A stretch of DNA of 18,031 nucleotides, from contig CBFGSA010000055.1 of assembly GCA_965651365.1 (NCBI GenBank), positions 1 through 18,031 of the forward strand. Direction: 5' to 3'. This document shows, one piece after another, positions 6,386 through 13,786 of the stretch. Source of the stretch: DASSBG01 sp965651365 (GTDB lineage: Bacteria > Pseudomonadota > Gammaproteobacteria > Xanthomonadales > Rhodanobacteraceae). Within the stretch, counting starts at the first letter, position 1; every line of letters begins with the position of its first letter. The position numbers were made by a program, and so were the translations under genes. The notes beneath the pieces were generated by a model. The model made no database searches and had not been told where the DNA came from. It saw only the letters and a list, made by a program, of their open reading frames with translations.

Positions 6386-7450
6386 ATGTCGGCCAACAGC
6401 GCATTTTCCACTTCCGACGCCCTGCGCGAGTTCGTGCGCGGCCTGCCCAAGGCCGAGCTGCACCTGCACATCGAGGGCACGCTCGAGCCCGAGATGATCT
6501 TCGCGCTGGCCGAGCGCAACGGTGTTGATCTGGCCTACGAATCGATCGAGGCCCTGCGCGCGGCCTACGCCTTCACCGATCTGCAGTCGTTTCTGGATCT
6601 GTACTACGCCGGGGCCAGCGTGCTGATTACCGAGGACGACTTCTACGATCTCACCCGCGCCTACCTTGATCGCGTGCGTGCCGACGGCGCGGTGCATGCC
6701 GAGATCATGTTCGACCCGCAGACCCACACCGAGCGCGGCATCGACATCGAGACCGTGTTCGCCGGCATTGCCCGCGCCCTGCGCGAGGCGCGCGAGCAGC
6801 GCGGTTTCACCAGCTATCTGCTGCTGAGTTTCCTGCGCCATCTGAGCGAGCAGGATGCCTTCGACACGCTCGAAGCCGCCCTGCCGCTGCGCGAGCAGTA
6901 TGCCGACCTGTGGACCGGCATCGGCCTGGACTCGGGCGAAGTGGGCAACCCGCCGGAAAAGTTTGAACGCGTCTACGCGCGCTGCCGCGAACTGGGATTC
7001 CGTCTGGTCGCCCACGCCGGCGAGGAAGGCCCGCCCGAATACATCCGTTCAGCGCTGGACATGCTCAAGGTCGAGCGTATCGACCACGGCGTGCGCTGCG
7101 AGGGGGACCCGGACCTGCTCCAGCGCATTGTCGACGAGCAGGTGCCGCTGACCGTCTGCCCGCAATCCAACCTGAAACTGTGCGTGGTCGACGATCTCAA
7201 GAACCACAACCTGGCCCGCCTGCTGCGCGCCGGCGCCAACGTCAGCATCAACTCCGACGATCCGGCCTATTTCGGCGGCTATCTGGTCGACAACTACGTC
7301 GCCAGCACCGAAGCCCTCGACCTCACGCCCGCGGAAATTGGCCAACTGGCCCGCAACAGCCTGCGCGCGTCCTTCCTGCCGGCAGCCGACAAGGCGCGGC
7401 ATCTGGCCGCGCTCGAACAGGCACTCGCCACTGCTGGCAAGTCGCGCTGA
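6386..7450 (+). CDS. add: Adenine deaminase of the adenosine deaminase (Add) family
   Basis: This is a 354-residue metal-dependent amidohydrolase. Zinc ligands are visible as H26 and H28 (ELHLHIEG), H210 (AHAGEEG) and D291 (INSDDP). E213 and H234 (RIDHG) are the catalytic residues. The segments HIEGTLEPEM, YAGASVL, FDPQTHTERG, AGEEGPPEYI and SDDPAYFGGY match the branch containing Pseudomonas aeruginosa PA0148 and yeast Aah1, which deaminate the base adenine. True adenosine deaminases have an HLDG-type motif instead. The product hypoxanthine is a substrate for the xanthine dehydrogenase encoded opposite. The start at 6386 has a strong GAGGGGAG (6371-6378) 7 nt upstream. Many databases would label it adenosine deaminase; the substrate is inferred from motif similarity. 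Confidence 0.93.
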   Translation: MSANSAFSTSDALREFVRGLPKAELHLHIEGTLEPEMIFALAERNGVDLAYESIEALRAAYAFTDLQSFLDLYYAGASVLITEDDFYDLTRAYLDRVRADGAVHAEIMFDPQTHTERGIDIETVFAGIARALREAREQRGFTSYLLLSFLRHLSEQDAFDTLEAALPLREQYADLWTGIGLDSGEVGNPPEKFERVYARCRELGFRLVAHAGEEGPPEYIRSALDMLKVERIDHGVRCEGDPDLLQRIVDEQVPLTVCPQSNLKLCVVDDLKNHNLARLLRAGANVSINSDDPAYFGGYLVDNYVASTEALDLTPAEIGQLARNSLRASFLPAADKARHLAALEQALATAGKSR

Positions 7451-7559
7451 CGCACGACGGCAAGTTCATTACAAATGAGGTGATTTGCCTTCGATTGTCG
7501 TCATTGTTCATGAGGCAGGCGTTTTCTTGTCATTGCCGCAATCAACCGAGGAGGCCACC

Positions 7560-9158
7560 ATGTCAAAACCTTCCCAATCGGCTTGTCGCGCGCCGCACCT
7601 GTATTGGCTTGCTGCAGGCGTTAGCCTTGCATTTTTGCTGGCCGCAGGCAGCGAAGCGGCGCATGCCGGCGTGTGCCGCGTGAGCACAAGCGGCACGGCG
7701 GGTGCCGATGGCAGCAACTGGACGGATCAGGCCATGGATCTGCAAGCGGCGCTGGCGCAGTCGTGTGACGAGATCTGGGTCAAATCCGGCGTCTACACGC
7801 TCGGCCCGTCGCGCTCGGACAGTTTTGCCATTGCGGCCGGAACCGCGCTGTACGGCGGCTTCGGCGGCAGTGAAACCTCCCGTAACGAACGCGATCCCGC
7901 CAACAACCCGACAGTGCTGTCGGGCGACATCGACGGCGATGATGCCAATGTCGACGGCAACCACGTCAACGAGACCGCCGCAGACATCGTTGGCGGCAAC
8001 AGCATCCACGTCGTGGTTCTGGATGGCACCACCGGAACGCCGATCACTTCCAGCACGATTCTGGACGGATTCATCATCACCGGCGGTGATGCCGACGGCG
8101 GAGGCGCAACCGCACACGGTGGCGGCCTGTACTGCAACGGAATGTACTCGAACAGCGCCTGCAGTCCGGCGATCCGCAATACCGTCTTCAGCGGCAACCG
8201 CGCACAAGCGGGCGGCGCGATGTTCAACGCGGCGCTGTTCGATGGCACCGCCAGCCCCAGCCTCGAGAATGTGCGATTCTTCGGCAACTCGGCCAGTGGT
8301 TCGGGTGGGGCACTGTTCAACATGGGCCAGGGTGGTACCAGCAGCCCGGAGCTGGTGAACGTGGCATTTGCGTTCAACCACGCCGATGACAGTGGCGGCG
8401 CATTGTTCAATCAGGGAATCGAAGGGCTCAGCAGCCCAAGCCTGCGCAATGTGCTGTTTCATGCCAACACGGCTGGAGTGAACGCCGGCGCCATGTACAA
8501 CCAGGCCCAGTCGAGCGGGCCAAGCGGCCCGCACGGGCACAGCAGCCCGCAACTGGCCAATGTCACCTTCAGCAGCAACAGCTCCGGCTACTCCGGTGGC
8601 GCCATGGTCAACAACGGCAGCTATGGCGGAATCAGCAATCCCAGTCTGACCAATGTCACTTTTGCCGGCAATGCAACCGGTGGCGGAGGCGGCACCGCAA
8701 TGGCCAGCAACGGACTCGAAGGCACCTGCAACCCGGTCCTGAACGGCGTCATCCTGTGGGGCGACACCTCTACCTATGGTGTCGGCTTCGAGATGTACAA
8801 CAATCAGGCCCAGCCTTCCATCGCCTACAGCATCGTGCAGGGTTCGGGTGGTAGTGGACCGGAATGGGAGTCGGGATTCGGGCTCGATGGAGGCGGCAAC
8901 CTGGATGCAGATCCCATGCTGTACCCCCTGGCTGACAATGGCGGCACCTCACTGACCCATGCCATTCCCGAGACCTCGCCAGCCTGGAATGCAGGCGACC
9001 CGGCGTTTACCTCACCACCTGGACCGACCGTCGACCAGCGCGGCACGGGTTACGCGCGCGTTGTCGGCGGCCGCATTGATATCGGCGCATTCGAGAGCCA
9101 GGGGCCGCTTGATGGCGACACCATTTTCAGCGATGGCTTCGAATCCGCCGGCCCGTGA
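7560..9158 (+). CDS. Secreted parallel beta-helix protein with choice-of-anchor Q-like C-terminus
   Basis: This 532-residue protein has a signal peptide (hydrophobic 17-29, cleavage likely after AHA at 36). Residues 160-400 form regularly spaced coils, each with an N-V-x-F strand: positions 207, 237, 267, 297, 334, 365 and 396, so the period is 30-31 with one 37-residue coil. Each coil also carries GNxA and GGAMFN-type turns, as in polymorphic outer membrane proteins and right-handed beta-helices. The C-terminal part (LDADPMLYPLADNGG, SPAWNAGD, TVDQRGTGYAR, GGRIDIGAFES) fits the choice-of-anchor Q domain. The last residues, GDTIFSDGFESAGP, form a tail without a membrane segment. A strong GAGGAGG (7548-7554) precedes the ATG by 5 nt. 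It is likely a surface or secreted adhesin or carbohydrate-interacting protein, but no enzymatic role can be assigned. Confidence 0.85.
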   Translation: MSKPSQSACRAPHLYWLAAGVSLAFLLAAGSEAAHAGVCRVSTSGTAGADGSNWTDQAMDLQAALAQSCDEIWVKSGVYTLGPSRSDSFAIAAGTALYGGFGGSETSRNERDPANNPTVLSGDIDGDDANVDGNHVNETAADIVGGNSIHVVVLDGTTGTPITSSTILDGFIITGGDADGGGATAHGGGLYCNGMYSNSACSPAIRNTVFSGNRAQAGGAMFNAALFDGTASPSLENVRFFGNSASGSGGALFNMGQGGTSSPELVNVAFAFNHADDSGGALFNQGIEGLSSPSLRNVLFHANTAGVNAGAMYNQAQSSGPSGPHGHSSPQLANVTFSSNSSGYSGGAMVNNGSYGGISNPSLTNVTFAGNATGGGGGTAMASNGLEGTCNPVLNGVILWGDTSTYGVGFEMYNNQAQPSIAYSIVQGSGGSGPEWESGFGLDGGGNLDADPMLYPLADNGGTSLTHAIPETSPAWNAGDPAFTSPPGPTVDQRGTGYARVVGGRIDIGAFESQGPLDGDTIFSDGFESAGP

Positions 9159-9170
9159 TTCTCGTCGGGC

Positions 9171-9347
9171 TCAATCACCTGTTGCTTGCACCGGTTTGGC
9201 GGAAACCGGCCGCCAGGCGACGATCAGCGCCCGTTCGGTCTTGGTTATCCCGGTGATGTTGCCCAGCGGCATGTAATGGCTGGCCACGGCCTGCTTGATC
9301 CTGGCCGCCAGCCGGATGATGTTCGCGACAAGGCAGGAGAAATCAAT
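9171..9347 (-). pseudogene. Probable remnant of the C-terminal cytochrome c end of urate oxidase PuuD
   Basis: The minus strand is open for 58 codons with no start codon and a stop just upstream (TGA at 9348-9350). Its middle, IKQAVASHYMPLGNITGITK followed by TERALIVAW, resembles the end of the C-terminal cytochrome c domain of PuuD-type membrane urate oxidases, where the Met of MPLGN is the likely axial haem ligand. The CxxCH haem-attachment motif and the membrane domain are absent, so it cannot be functional. A remnant fits the purine genes next to it and the absence of a urate oxidase in the window. The match is from memory of the family, and another small cytochrome c domain is possible. 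Confidence 0.5.
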
Positions 9348-9412
9348 TCATGGTCGCCAGCCGCGAGTGCTCACGCGCTTTCTGAAAATCGCAGACGCGG
9401 GAATTTGATGCG

Positions 9413-9474
9413 CGCGGAGCACAAAAAAGCGCGGCCGGGGTGCCAGCGGCTACAATTGGCGCTTTGTGCCGCGG
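9413..9474. repeat. Imperfect inverted repeat enclosing a TACAAT box upstream of the GT2 gene
   Basis: The left arm (9413-9432, GCGGAGCACAAA then AAAGCGC) pairs imperfectly with the right arm (9458-9474, GCGCTTTGTGCCGCGG). TACAAT at 9451-9456 lies between the arms, 61 nt before the GT2 start codon, and may be a -10 box. The -35 region is poor. The structure could be an operator, a leader hairpin or chance in GC-rich DNA. Confidence 0.35.
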
Positions 9475-9517
9475 GATTCGCTGCGTGGCTCCCGCCCTGC
9501 GACTCATGGTTGACTGA

Positions 9518-10288
9518 ATGCTGCACGGAAATCGCATCGTGGTGGTGATGCCGGCCTATCGGGCCGGCAAGACGCTGGAGGCGTGTCATGCGGCCATTCC
9601 GCACGATGTTGTCGACGAAGTGCTGCTGGTGGACGATGCCAGCGATGACGACACGCTGGGGGTGGCCGAGCGGCTGGGCATCACGGCACATCGCCATCCC
9701 GAGAACCGCGGCTACGGCGGCAACCAGAAGACCTGTTATCGGCTGGCGCTGGAGGCCGACGCCGACATCGTGGTGATGCTGCATCCGGATTACCAGTACG
9801 AACCGCGCCTGATCACGGCGATGGCGGCGATGATTGCCTCGGGCGTGTACGACGCCGTGATCGGCTCGCGCATCCTGGGCAATACGGCCCTGGCCGGTGG
9901 CATGCCGCTGTACAAATATGTCGCCAACCGCGGTTTGACGCTGATGCAAAACCTCGTCGCCGGCTGCAAGTTGTCGGAGTTTCATACCGGCTACCGCGCG
10001 TTCTCGCGCCGGGTGCTTGAGTCCCTGCCCTTGCGCGCCAACTCCGACGACTTCGTGTTCGACAACCAGATGCTGATGCAGGTTCTGGCCGGTGGCTTCG
10101 CGATCGGCGAAATTTCCTGCCCCACGCGCTATTTCGCCGATGCCAGCGAGATCAACCTGCGCCGCTCGATCGTCTACGGCCTGGGCGTGCTGGCCACAAC
10201 CGTGCAATACCGCGCCTGGCGCTGGCGTCTGGCGCAGCCGCGCATCTTCTCGCTCGACCCCGACCTGCGCTTGTCCGGCCCGCAATGA
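9518..10288 (+). CDS. Family 2 glycosyltransferase, polyprenyl-phosphate sugar synthase-like (DPM1-like)
   Basis: This 256-residue protein has a GT-A fold. IVVVMPAYRAGKTL (7-20) and DEVLLVDDASDDDT (33-46) form the nucleotide-sugar site with D39/D40. HPENRGYGGNQK (60-71) and VVMLHPDYQYEP (85-96, in place of the usual DxD) follow, then GSR and FHTGYRAFSRRVL. It ends without transmembrane helices, as in soluble dolichyl/undecaprenyl-phosphate sugar synthases. It likely transfers a sugar from a nucleotide to a lipid carrier at the inner face of the membrane. Its stop overlaps the start of the next gene, a GT-C transferase that would use that lipid-linked sugar. No clear ribosome site precedes the ATG, but the conserved N-terminal strand fixes the start within a few residues. 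The sugar is unknown. Confidence 0.9.
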   Translation: MLHGNRIVVVMPAYRAGKTLEACHAAIPHDVVDEVLLVDDASDDDTLGVAERLGITAHRHPENRGYGGNQKTCYRLALEADADIVVMLHPDYQYEPRLITAMAAMIASGVYDAVIGSRILGNTALAGGMPLYKYVANRGLTLMQNLVAGCKLSEFHTGYRAFSRRVLESLPLRANSDDFVFDNQMLMQVLAGGFAIGEISCPTRYFADASEINLRRSIVYGLGVLATTVQYRAWRWRLAQPRIFSLDPDLRLSGPQ

Positions 10289-11919
10289 CCGAGCCGCAGC
10301 AAGCAGCGCGTCCCGCCTGGCCCTGGTGGTTGTTGCTGTTGGCGTCTGTGGCCGCGGGTGTCTGGCTGCGCATCTGGCAGCTTGGCGACCAGATTCTGCT
10401 TGACGACGAGTGGCACGCGATCCACAAGCTGCTGTCCTCGGGCATGGCCAATATTGCCACCCACTTCGGCTGGGCCGATTATTCGATTCCGTTGACGCTG
10501 TACTACCGCGCCCTGTACGACCTGGGCTGGCTGAGCGAGTGGCCGATGCGTCTGCCGCTGCTGCTGGCCGGGCTGGCGTTGCTGCTGGTACCCCTTGCAG
10601 CGCGACGCCTGCCGCTGCCGACACGGGCTGTATGGGCCGGCCTGCTGGCAATCTCGTTGCCACTGATCCAATACAGCCGCACCGCCAGACCGTACGCACT
10701 GAACATCGCGCTGGTCATGCTGGCTGTAATCGCAATTCATGCCTGGTGGCACCGCGGCCAGCGCGGCTGGGCGCTGGCACTGGCCTACATTGTCGGAACG
10801 GTCCTTGCGGGCTGGCTGCATCTGCTCACCTTGCCGTTCACGACTCTGCCGTTTGTCTGGTTTGGTGTGCAGGCGACGCGCACTTGGCTGCGTGAGCGCG
10901 ATGGTCGGCCATTCCTGCGGCTTTTGCTGCTGGGTATAGCGACCCTGCTGCCGCTGCTGCTGGCATTGCTGCCACCGTTGCTTGGCGACTGGGCCTCGAT
11001 GCGTGCCAAGGCCGGAGGTGGCGCAGCAAGCTGGGCCACAGGCTGGCAGGCCATGCGGATCGCCTTCAGCAATGCGAACGGCCCGTTCGTCATTATGCTG
11101 GCGGTACTGGCAGTCCTCGGCGCGGGCGTGTTCTGGCAGCGTTCGCGCGAACTTCTGTCTTATAGCGCCTTCCTGGGCGTGACCAGCACGGCCTTGATCG
11201 TGCTGGCCGACCCGGCCTGGATCCAGCATGCCGGCGTGCTGGTACGCTACGCGGCACCCGTGTTGCCCGCGCTTTTGCTGCTTCTGGCCCAGGGCCTGGT
11301 CAGCAGTTTGCGGTTCCTGAGCGGAAGGTGGCTGGCATGCCCGGCAGCCGCGGCGTTCGGGGGGCTGTTGTACGCCAGTGGACCACTGCCACTGATACTG
11401 TATTCGCCCAACCAGTTCATGGGTCATACCCGTTTCACGTTCGATCCGGATCCGATGGTGAGCCTGATCGTCACGAAGGCCTGGATCCACCACATTCCAG
11501 GCTTCTACCGGCAACTGGCGGAGCTGCCGCCGCGCAGCGTGACCGTGGTGGAAGCGCCGTGGCGACTGGAATCGACCTACAACCCGCTGCCCTGGTATCA
11601 GCAACTGGACCGCCAGTACCGCAAGATCGGCATGACCTCGCCAGTGTGTGGCAACAGCAACTGGGGTCAGTACCTGCCCGACCAGCGCGGCATTCACCTG
11701 AGCCAGTTTGTCCGCCTTGGCGACCTGCTGGCCGGCGAGCGGGATGGCAGCGACTTTCTGGTGCTGCACATGCAGCCGTGGACGCCGATCCCGCCGTATC
11801 GGCTGCGCTGGCCAGACATGCAGCAATGTCTGGCCAAGGTGACGGCAGCGCTGGGGCGGCCTGTATACCGTGATGCGCAGATTGCGGCATTCAACCTGCG
11901 GCGGCCGCGGCCGCACTGA
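10285..11919 (+). CDS. GT-C family membrane glycosyltransferase (PMT/ArnT-like)
   Basis: This 544-residue polytopic membrane protein has about ten hydrophobic segments between 13 and 375, followed by a hydrophilic C-terminal domain of about 165 residues that probably lies outside the membrane. The first extracytoplasmic loop holds LLDDEWHA (38-45) with D40, D41 and E42, the acidic metal/acceptor motif of GT-C enzymes. QYSRTARPYAL (129-139) is the second motif typical of the GT39/GT83-like group. Such enzymes move a sugar from a polyprenyl phosphate carrier to protein, lipid or polysaccharide on the periplasmic side. The ATG overlaps the GT2 stop (ATGA), which gives translational coupling and implies a donor-maker plus transferase pair. 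The acceptor cannot be told from the sequence. Confidence 0.88.
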   Translation: MTEPQQAARPAWPWWLLLLASVAAGVWLRIWQLGDQILLDDEWHAIHKLLSSGMANIATHFGWADYSIPLTLYYRALYDLGWLSEWPMRLPLLLAGLALLLVPLAARRLPLPTRAVWAGLLAISLPLIQYSRTARPYALNIALVMLAVIAIHAWWHRGQRGWALALAYIVGTVLAGWLHLLTLPFTTLPFVWFGVQATRTWLRERDGRPFLRLLLLGIATLLPLLLALLPPLLGDWASMRAKAGGGAASWATGWQAMRIAFSNANGPFVIMLAVLAVLGAGVFWQRSRELLSYSAFLGVTSTALIVLADPAWIQHAGVLVRYAAPVLPALLLLLAQGLVSSLRFLSGRWLACPAAAAFGGLLYASGPLPLILYSPNQFMGHTRFTFDPDPMVSLIVTKAWIHHIPGFYRQLAELPPRSVTVVEAPWRLESTYNPLPWYQQLDRQYRKIGMTSPVCGNSNWGQYLPDQRGIHLSQFVRLGDLLAGERDGSDFLVLHMQPWTPIPPYRLRWPDMQQCLAKVTAALGRPVYRDAQIAAFNLRRPRPH

Positions 11920-11922
11920 GGT

Positions 11923-11949
11923 TTGGCGTACCATGGGGGCTTGTATAAA
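11923..11949 (+). promoter_or_regulatory. Possible promoter of the M49-like lipoprotein gene
   Basis: TTGGCG (11923-11928) and TATAAA (11944-11949) are 15 nt apart, shorter than ideal. Transcription would begin only a few bases before the ATG at 11963. The call is weak and based on the motif only. Confidence 0.22.
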
Positions 11950-11962
11950 GCGGAATCCAACC

Positions 11963-13672
11963 ATGTCTCGACTCGTTTTGACTGCACTGTGCGCACTCAC
12001 TCTCGCTGCCTGCAGCCCGCAACCTGACACTACCAGCAAGCAGGATGCTGCGTCCGCAGCCACGACTTCGGCGCCCGCGCCGACCTCATCCGCCGCCCGC
12101 GATGAAAGCTATGTTGCACAACACCTGGACAAATACGCCGAAGTCACGCTCGAGGCCGACCTGTCGGGCTTCAGCGATCAGCAAAAGCAGATGCTGGGTC
12201 TGCTGATCCAGGCCGCCGACGTGATGAATGATCTCTACTGGCAGCAGGCCTGGGGCAATCGCGATGCGCTGACGGCGATGATTGACGACGCCGACACGCG
12301 CCGCTTCGCGCAGATCAACTACGGTCCATGGGACCGGCTCAACAACGACCACCCCTTCGTGCCCGGCGTCGGTCCGCGTCCACCCGGGGCCGAGTTCTAT
12401 CCGCACGGCATGAGCAAGGCCGAGTTCGACCAGGCCGATCTCAAGGACAAGACTTCGCTGTACACGGTGCTGCGACGTGACGAGGCCGGCAAGCTGACCA
12501 CCATTCCCTATCACCAGCTCTGGCGTGGCCCGCTGGAGAAAGCCGCGGGTCTGCTGCAGCAGGCATCGAAACTGGCCGAGGACAAGGGCTTTGCCAACTA
12601 CCTCAACCTGCGCGCCGAAGCCCTGGTCAGCGACAACTACCGCCCGTCCGACATGGCCTGGATGGACATGAAGACCAATCCGGTCGACATCGTGATCGGA
12701 CCCATCGAGACCTACGAGGATCAGTTGTTCGGCTACAAGGCCGCCTATGAATCCTACGTGCTGATCAAGGACCAGGCCTGGAGTCAGCGCCTGGCCCGCT
12801 TCGCCCGCTACCTGCCCGAGCTGCAGCGCGAGTTGCCGGTGCCGGAAAAATACAAGGCCGAAAAGCCGGGCTCGGATGCCGACCTCAATGCCTACTTCGC
12901 CGTCTACTACGCCGGTGATGCCAATGTCGGCGCCAAGACCATCGCCATCAACCTGCCCAACGACGAAAAGGTGCAACTGGAGAAAGGCACCCGCCGGCTG
13001 CAGCTCGAAAACGTGATGAAGGCCAAGTTCGACCAGATCATGGTTCCGATCGGCCATGAACTGATCGCCGAAGACCAGCAAAAAAACTTGACCTTCGACG
13101 CCTTCTTCCAGAACACCATGTTCCACGAGGTGGCCCACGGCCTGGGCATCAAGAACACGCTCGACGGCAAGGGCACGGTGCGCAAGGCGCTGAAGGACTA
13201 CGCCTCCAGCTTCGAGGAAGGCAAGGCCGACGTGCTGGGCCTGTACATGGTCACCAAGCTGGCCGCCAAGGGCGAATTGGACAAGAGCAAGCTGATGGAC
13301 AACTACGTCACCTTCCTGGCCGGCATCCTGCGCTCGGTGCGCTTCGGCGCCAGCGACGCCCACGCCAAAGCCAACATGGTGCGCTTCAATTTCTTCAAGC
13401 AGATGGGCGCCTTCAGCCGCGATGAGGCGACTGGCCGCTACCGCGTCGATTTCGACAAGATGACCGCGGCCATGAACGCGCTGTCGAACAAGCTGTTGAC
13501 CGTGCAGGGCGACGGCAACTACGCCGAAGCCAAGCGCATGACCGACACCCTCGGCCAGGTCGGCCCGCAACTGGCCGCCGACCTCAAGCGCCTCGATGCG
13601 GCCAGCATCCCGGTCGACATCACCTTCAGGCAGGGCCCCGAAGTGCTCGGGCTTGCGGCGCAAAGCAGGTAG
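11963..13672 (+). CDS. Lipoprotein zinc peptidase, dipeptidyl-peptidase 3 (M49-like) family
   Basis: This 569-residue protein has a lipoprotein signal peptide: MSRLVLTALCALTLAAC has its lipobox LAAC at Cys17 and is followed by Ser/Ala/Thr-rich linker sequence to about residue 50. The +2 residue is Ser, which suggests outer membrane sorting. Zinc motif H388-E-V-A-H392 (TMFHEVAHGLGI) and E418-E-G-K-A-D423 are visible, and these correspond to the HExxGH and EEcRAE motifs of dipeptidyl peptidase III. Classical M49 has one extra residue between the histidines; this branch, like the C-terminal domain of plant NUDT3-type proteins, has a plain HExxH. GPIETYEDQLFGYKAAYES is also typical of that branch. 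Peptide or dipeptide hydrolysis in the periplasm is the likely role. GGAA about 7 nt upstream supports the start. It stands 43 nt after the GT-C gene and may be co-transcribed. Confidence 0.85.
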   Translation: MSRLVLTALCALTLAACSPQPDTTSKQDAASAATTSAPAPTSSAARDESYVAQHLDKYAEVTLEADLSGFSDQQKQMLGLLIQAADVMNDLYWQQAWGNRDALTAMIDDADTRRFAQINYGPWDRLNNDHPFVPGVGPRPPGAEFYPHGMSKAEFDQADLKDKTSLYTVLRRDEAGKLTTIPYHQLWRGPLEKAAGLLQQASKLAEDKGFANYLNLRAEALVSDNYRPSDMAWMDMKTNPVDIVIGPIETYEDQLFGYKAAYESYVLIKDQAWSQRLARFARYLPELQRELPVPEKYKAEKPGSDADLNAYFAVYYAGDANVGAKTIAINLPNDEKVQLEKGTRRLQLENVMKAKFDQIMVPIGHELIAEDQQKNLTFDAFFQNTMFHEVAHGLGIKNTLDGKGTVRKALKDYASSFEEGKADVLGLYMVTKLAAKGELDKSKLMDNYVTFLAGILRSVRFGASDAHAKANMVRFNFFKQMGAFSRDEATGRYRVDFDKMTAAMNALSNKLLTVQGDGNYAEAKRMTDTLGQVGPQLAADLKRLDAASIPVDITFRQGPEVLGLAAQSR

Positions 13673-13786
13673 GCCGGCTCAAGGAGCAACGCGACGGAGC
13701 CTGCAATTCGGTTTGTGAAATGACCGGCCGCCCCGCCTGCTCCGCCCCCGGACTTGTGCAGGCCTGCCCGGAAGTTGCGGCAAGTC

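Larger units (their letters stand above)
9159..9517. other. 359-bp gap before the GT2 gene
   Basis: The first half holds the cytochrome c-like remnant (9171-9347). The second half holds an imperfect inverted repeat around a possible -10 box (9413-9474). I see no terminator for the beta-helix gene and no other gene. Confidence 0.7.

Noticed and set aside
7451..7559. CAAAT/ATTTG inverted repeat after add as a terminator or operator
   Set aside because: Five AT-rich base pairs with a six-base loop and no T-run are too weak to call.
10174..12063. 629-codon minus-strand open frame opposite the GT-C gene
   Set aside because: It runs antisense across three genes and its translation is Gln/Arg-rich with no recognisable domain.
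12086..13663. 525-codon minus-strand open frame opposite the M49-like gene
   Set aside because: It is antisense to a gene with clear zinc motifs and a lipobox, and its translation is a typical shadow rich in His, Val and Gly.
13673..13786. Bidirectional terminator between the convergent M49-like and hydrolase genes
   Set aside because: The only clear palindrome (GCAGGCCTGC, 13758-13767) has no loop and no T-run, so I cannot support a terminator call.
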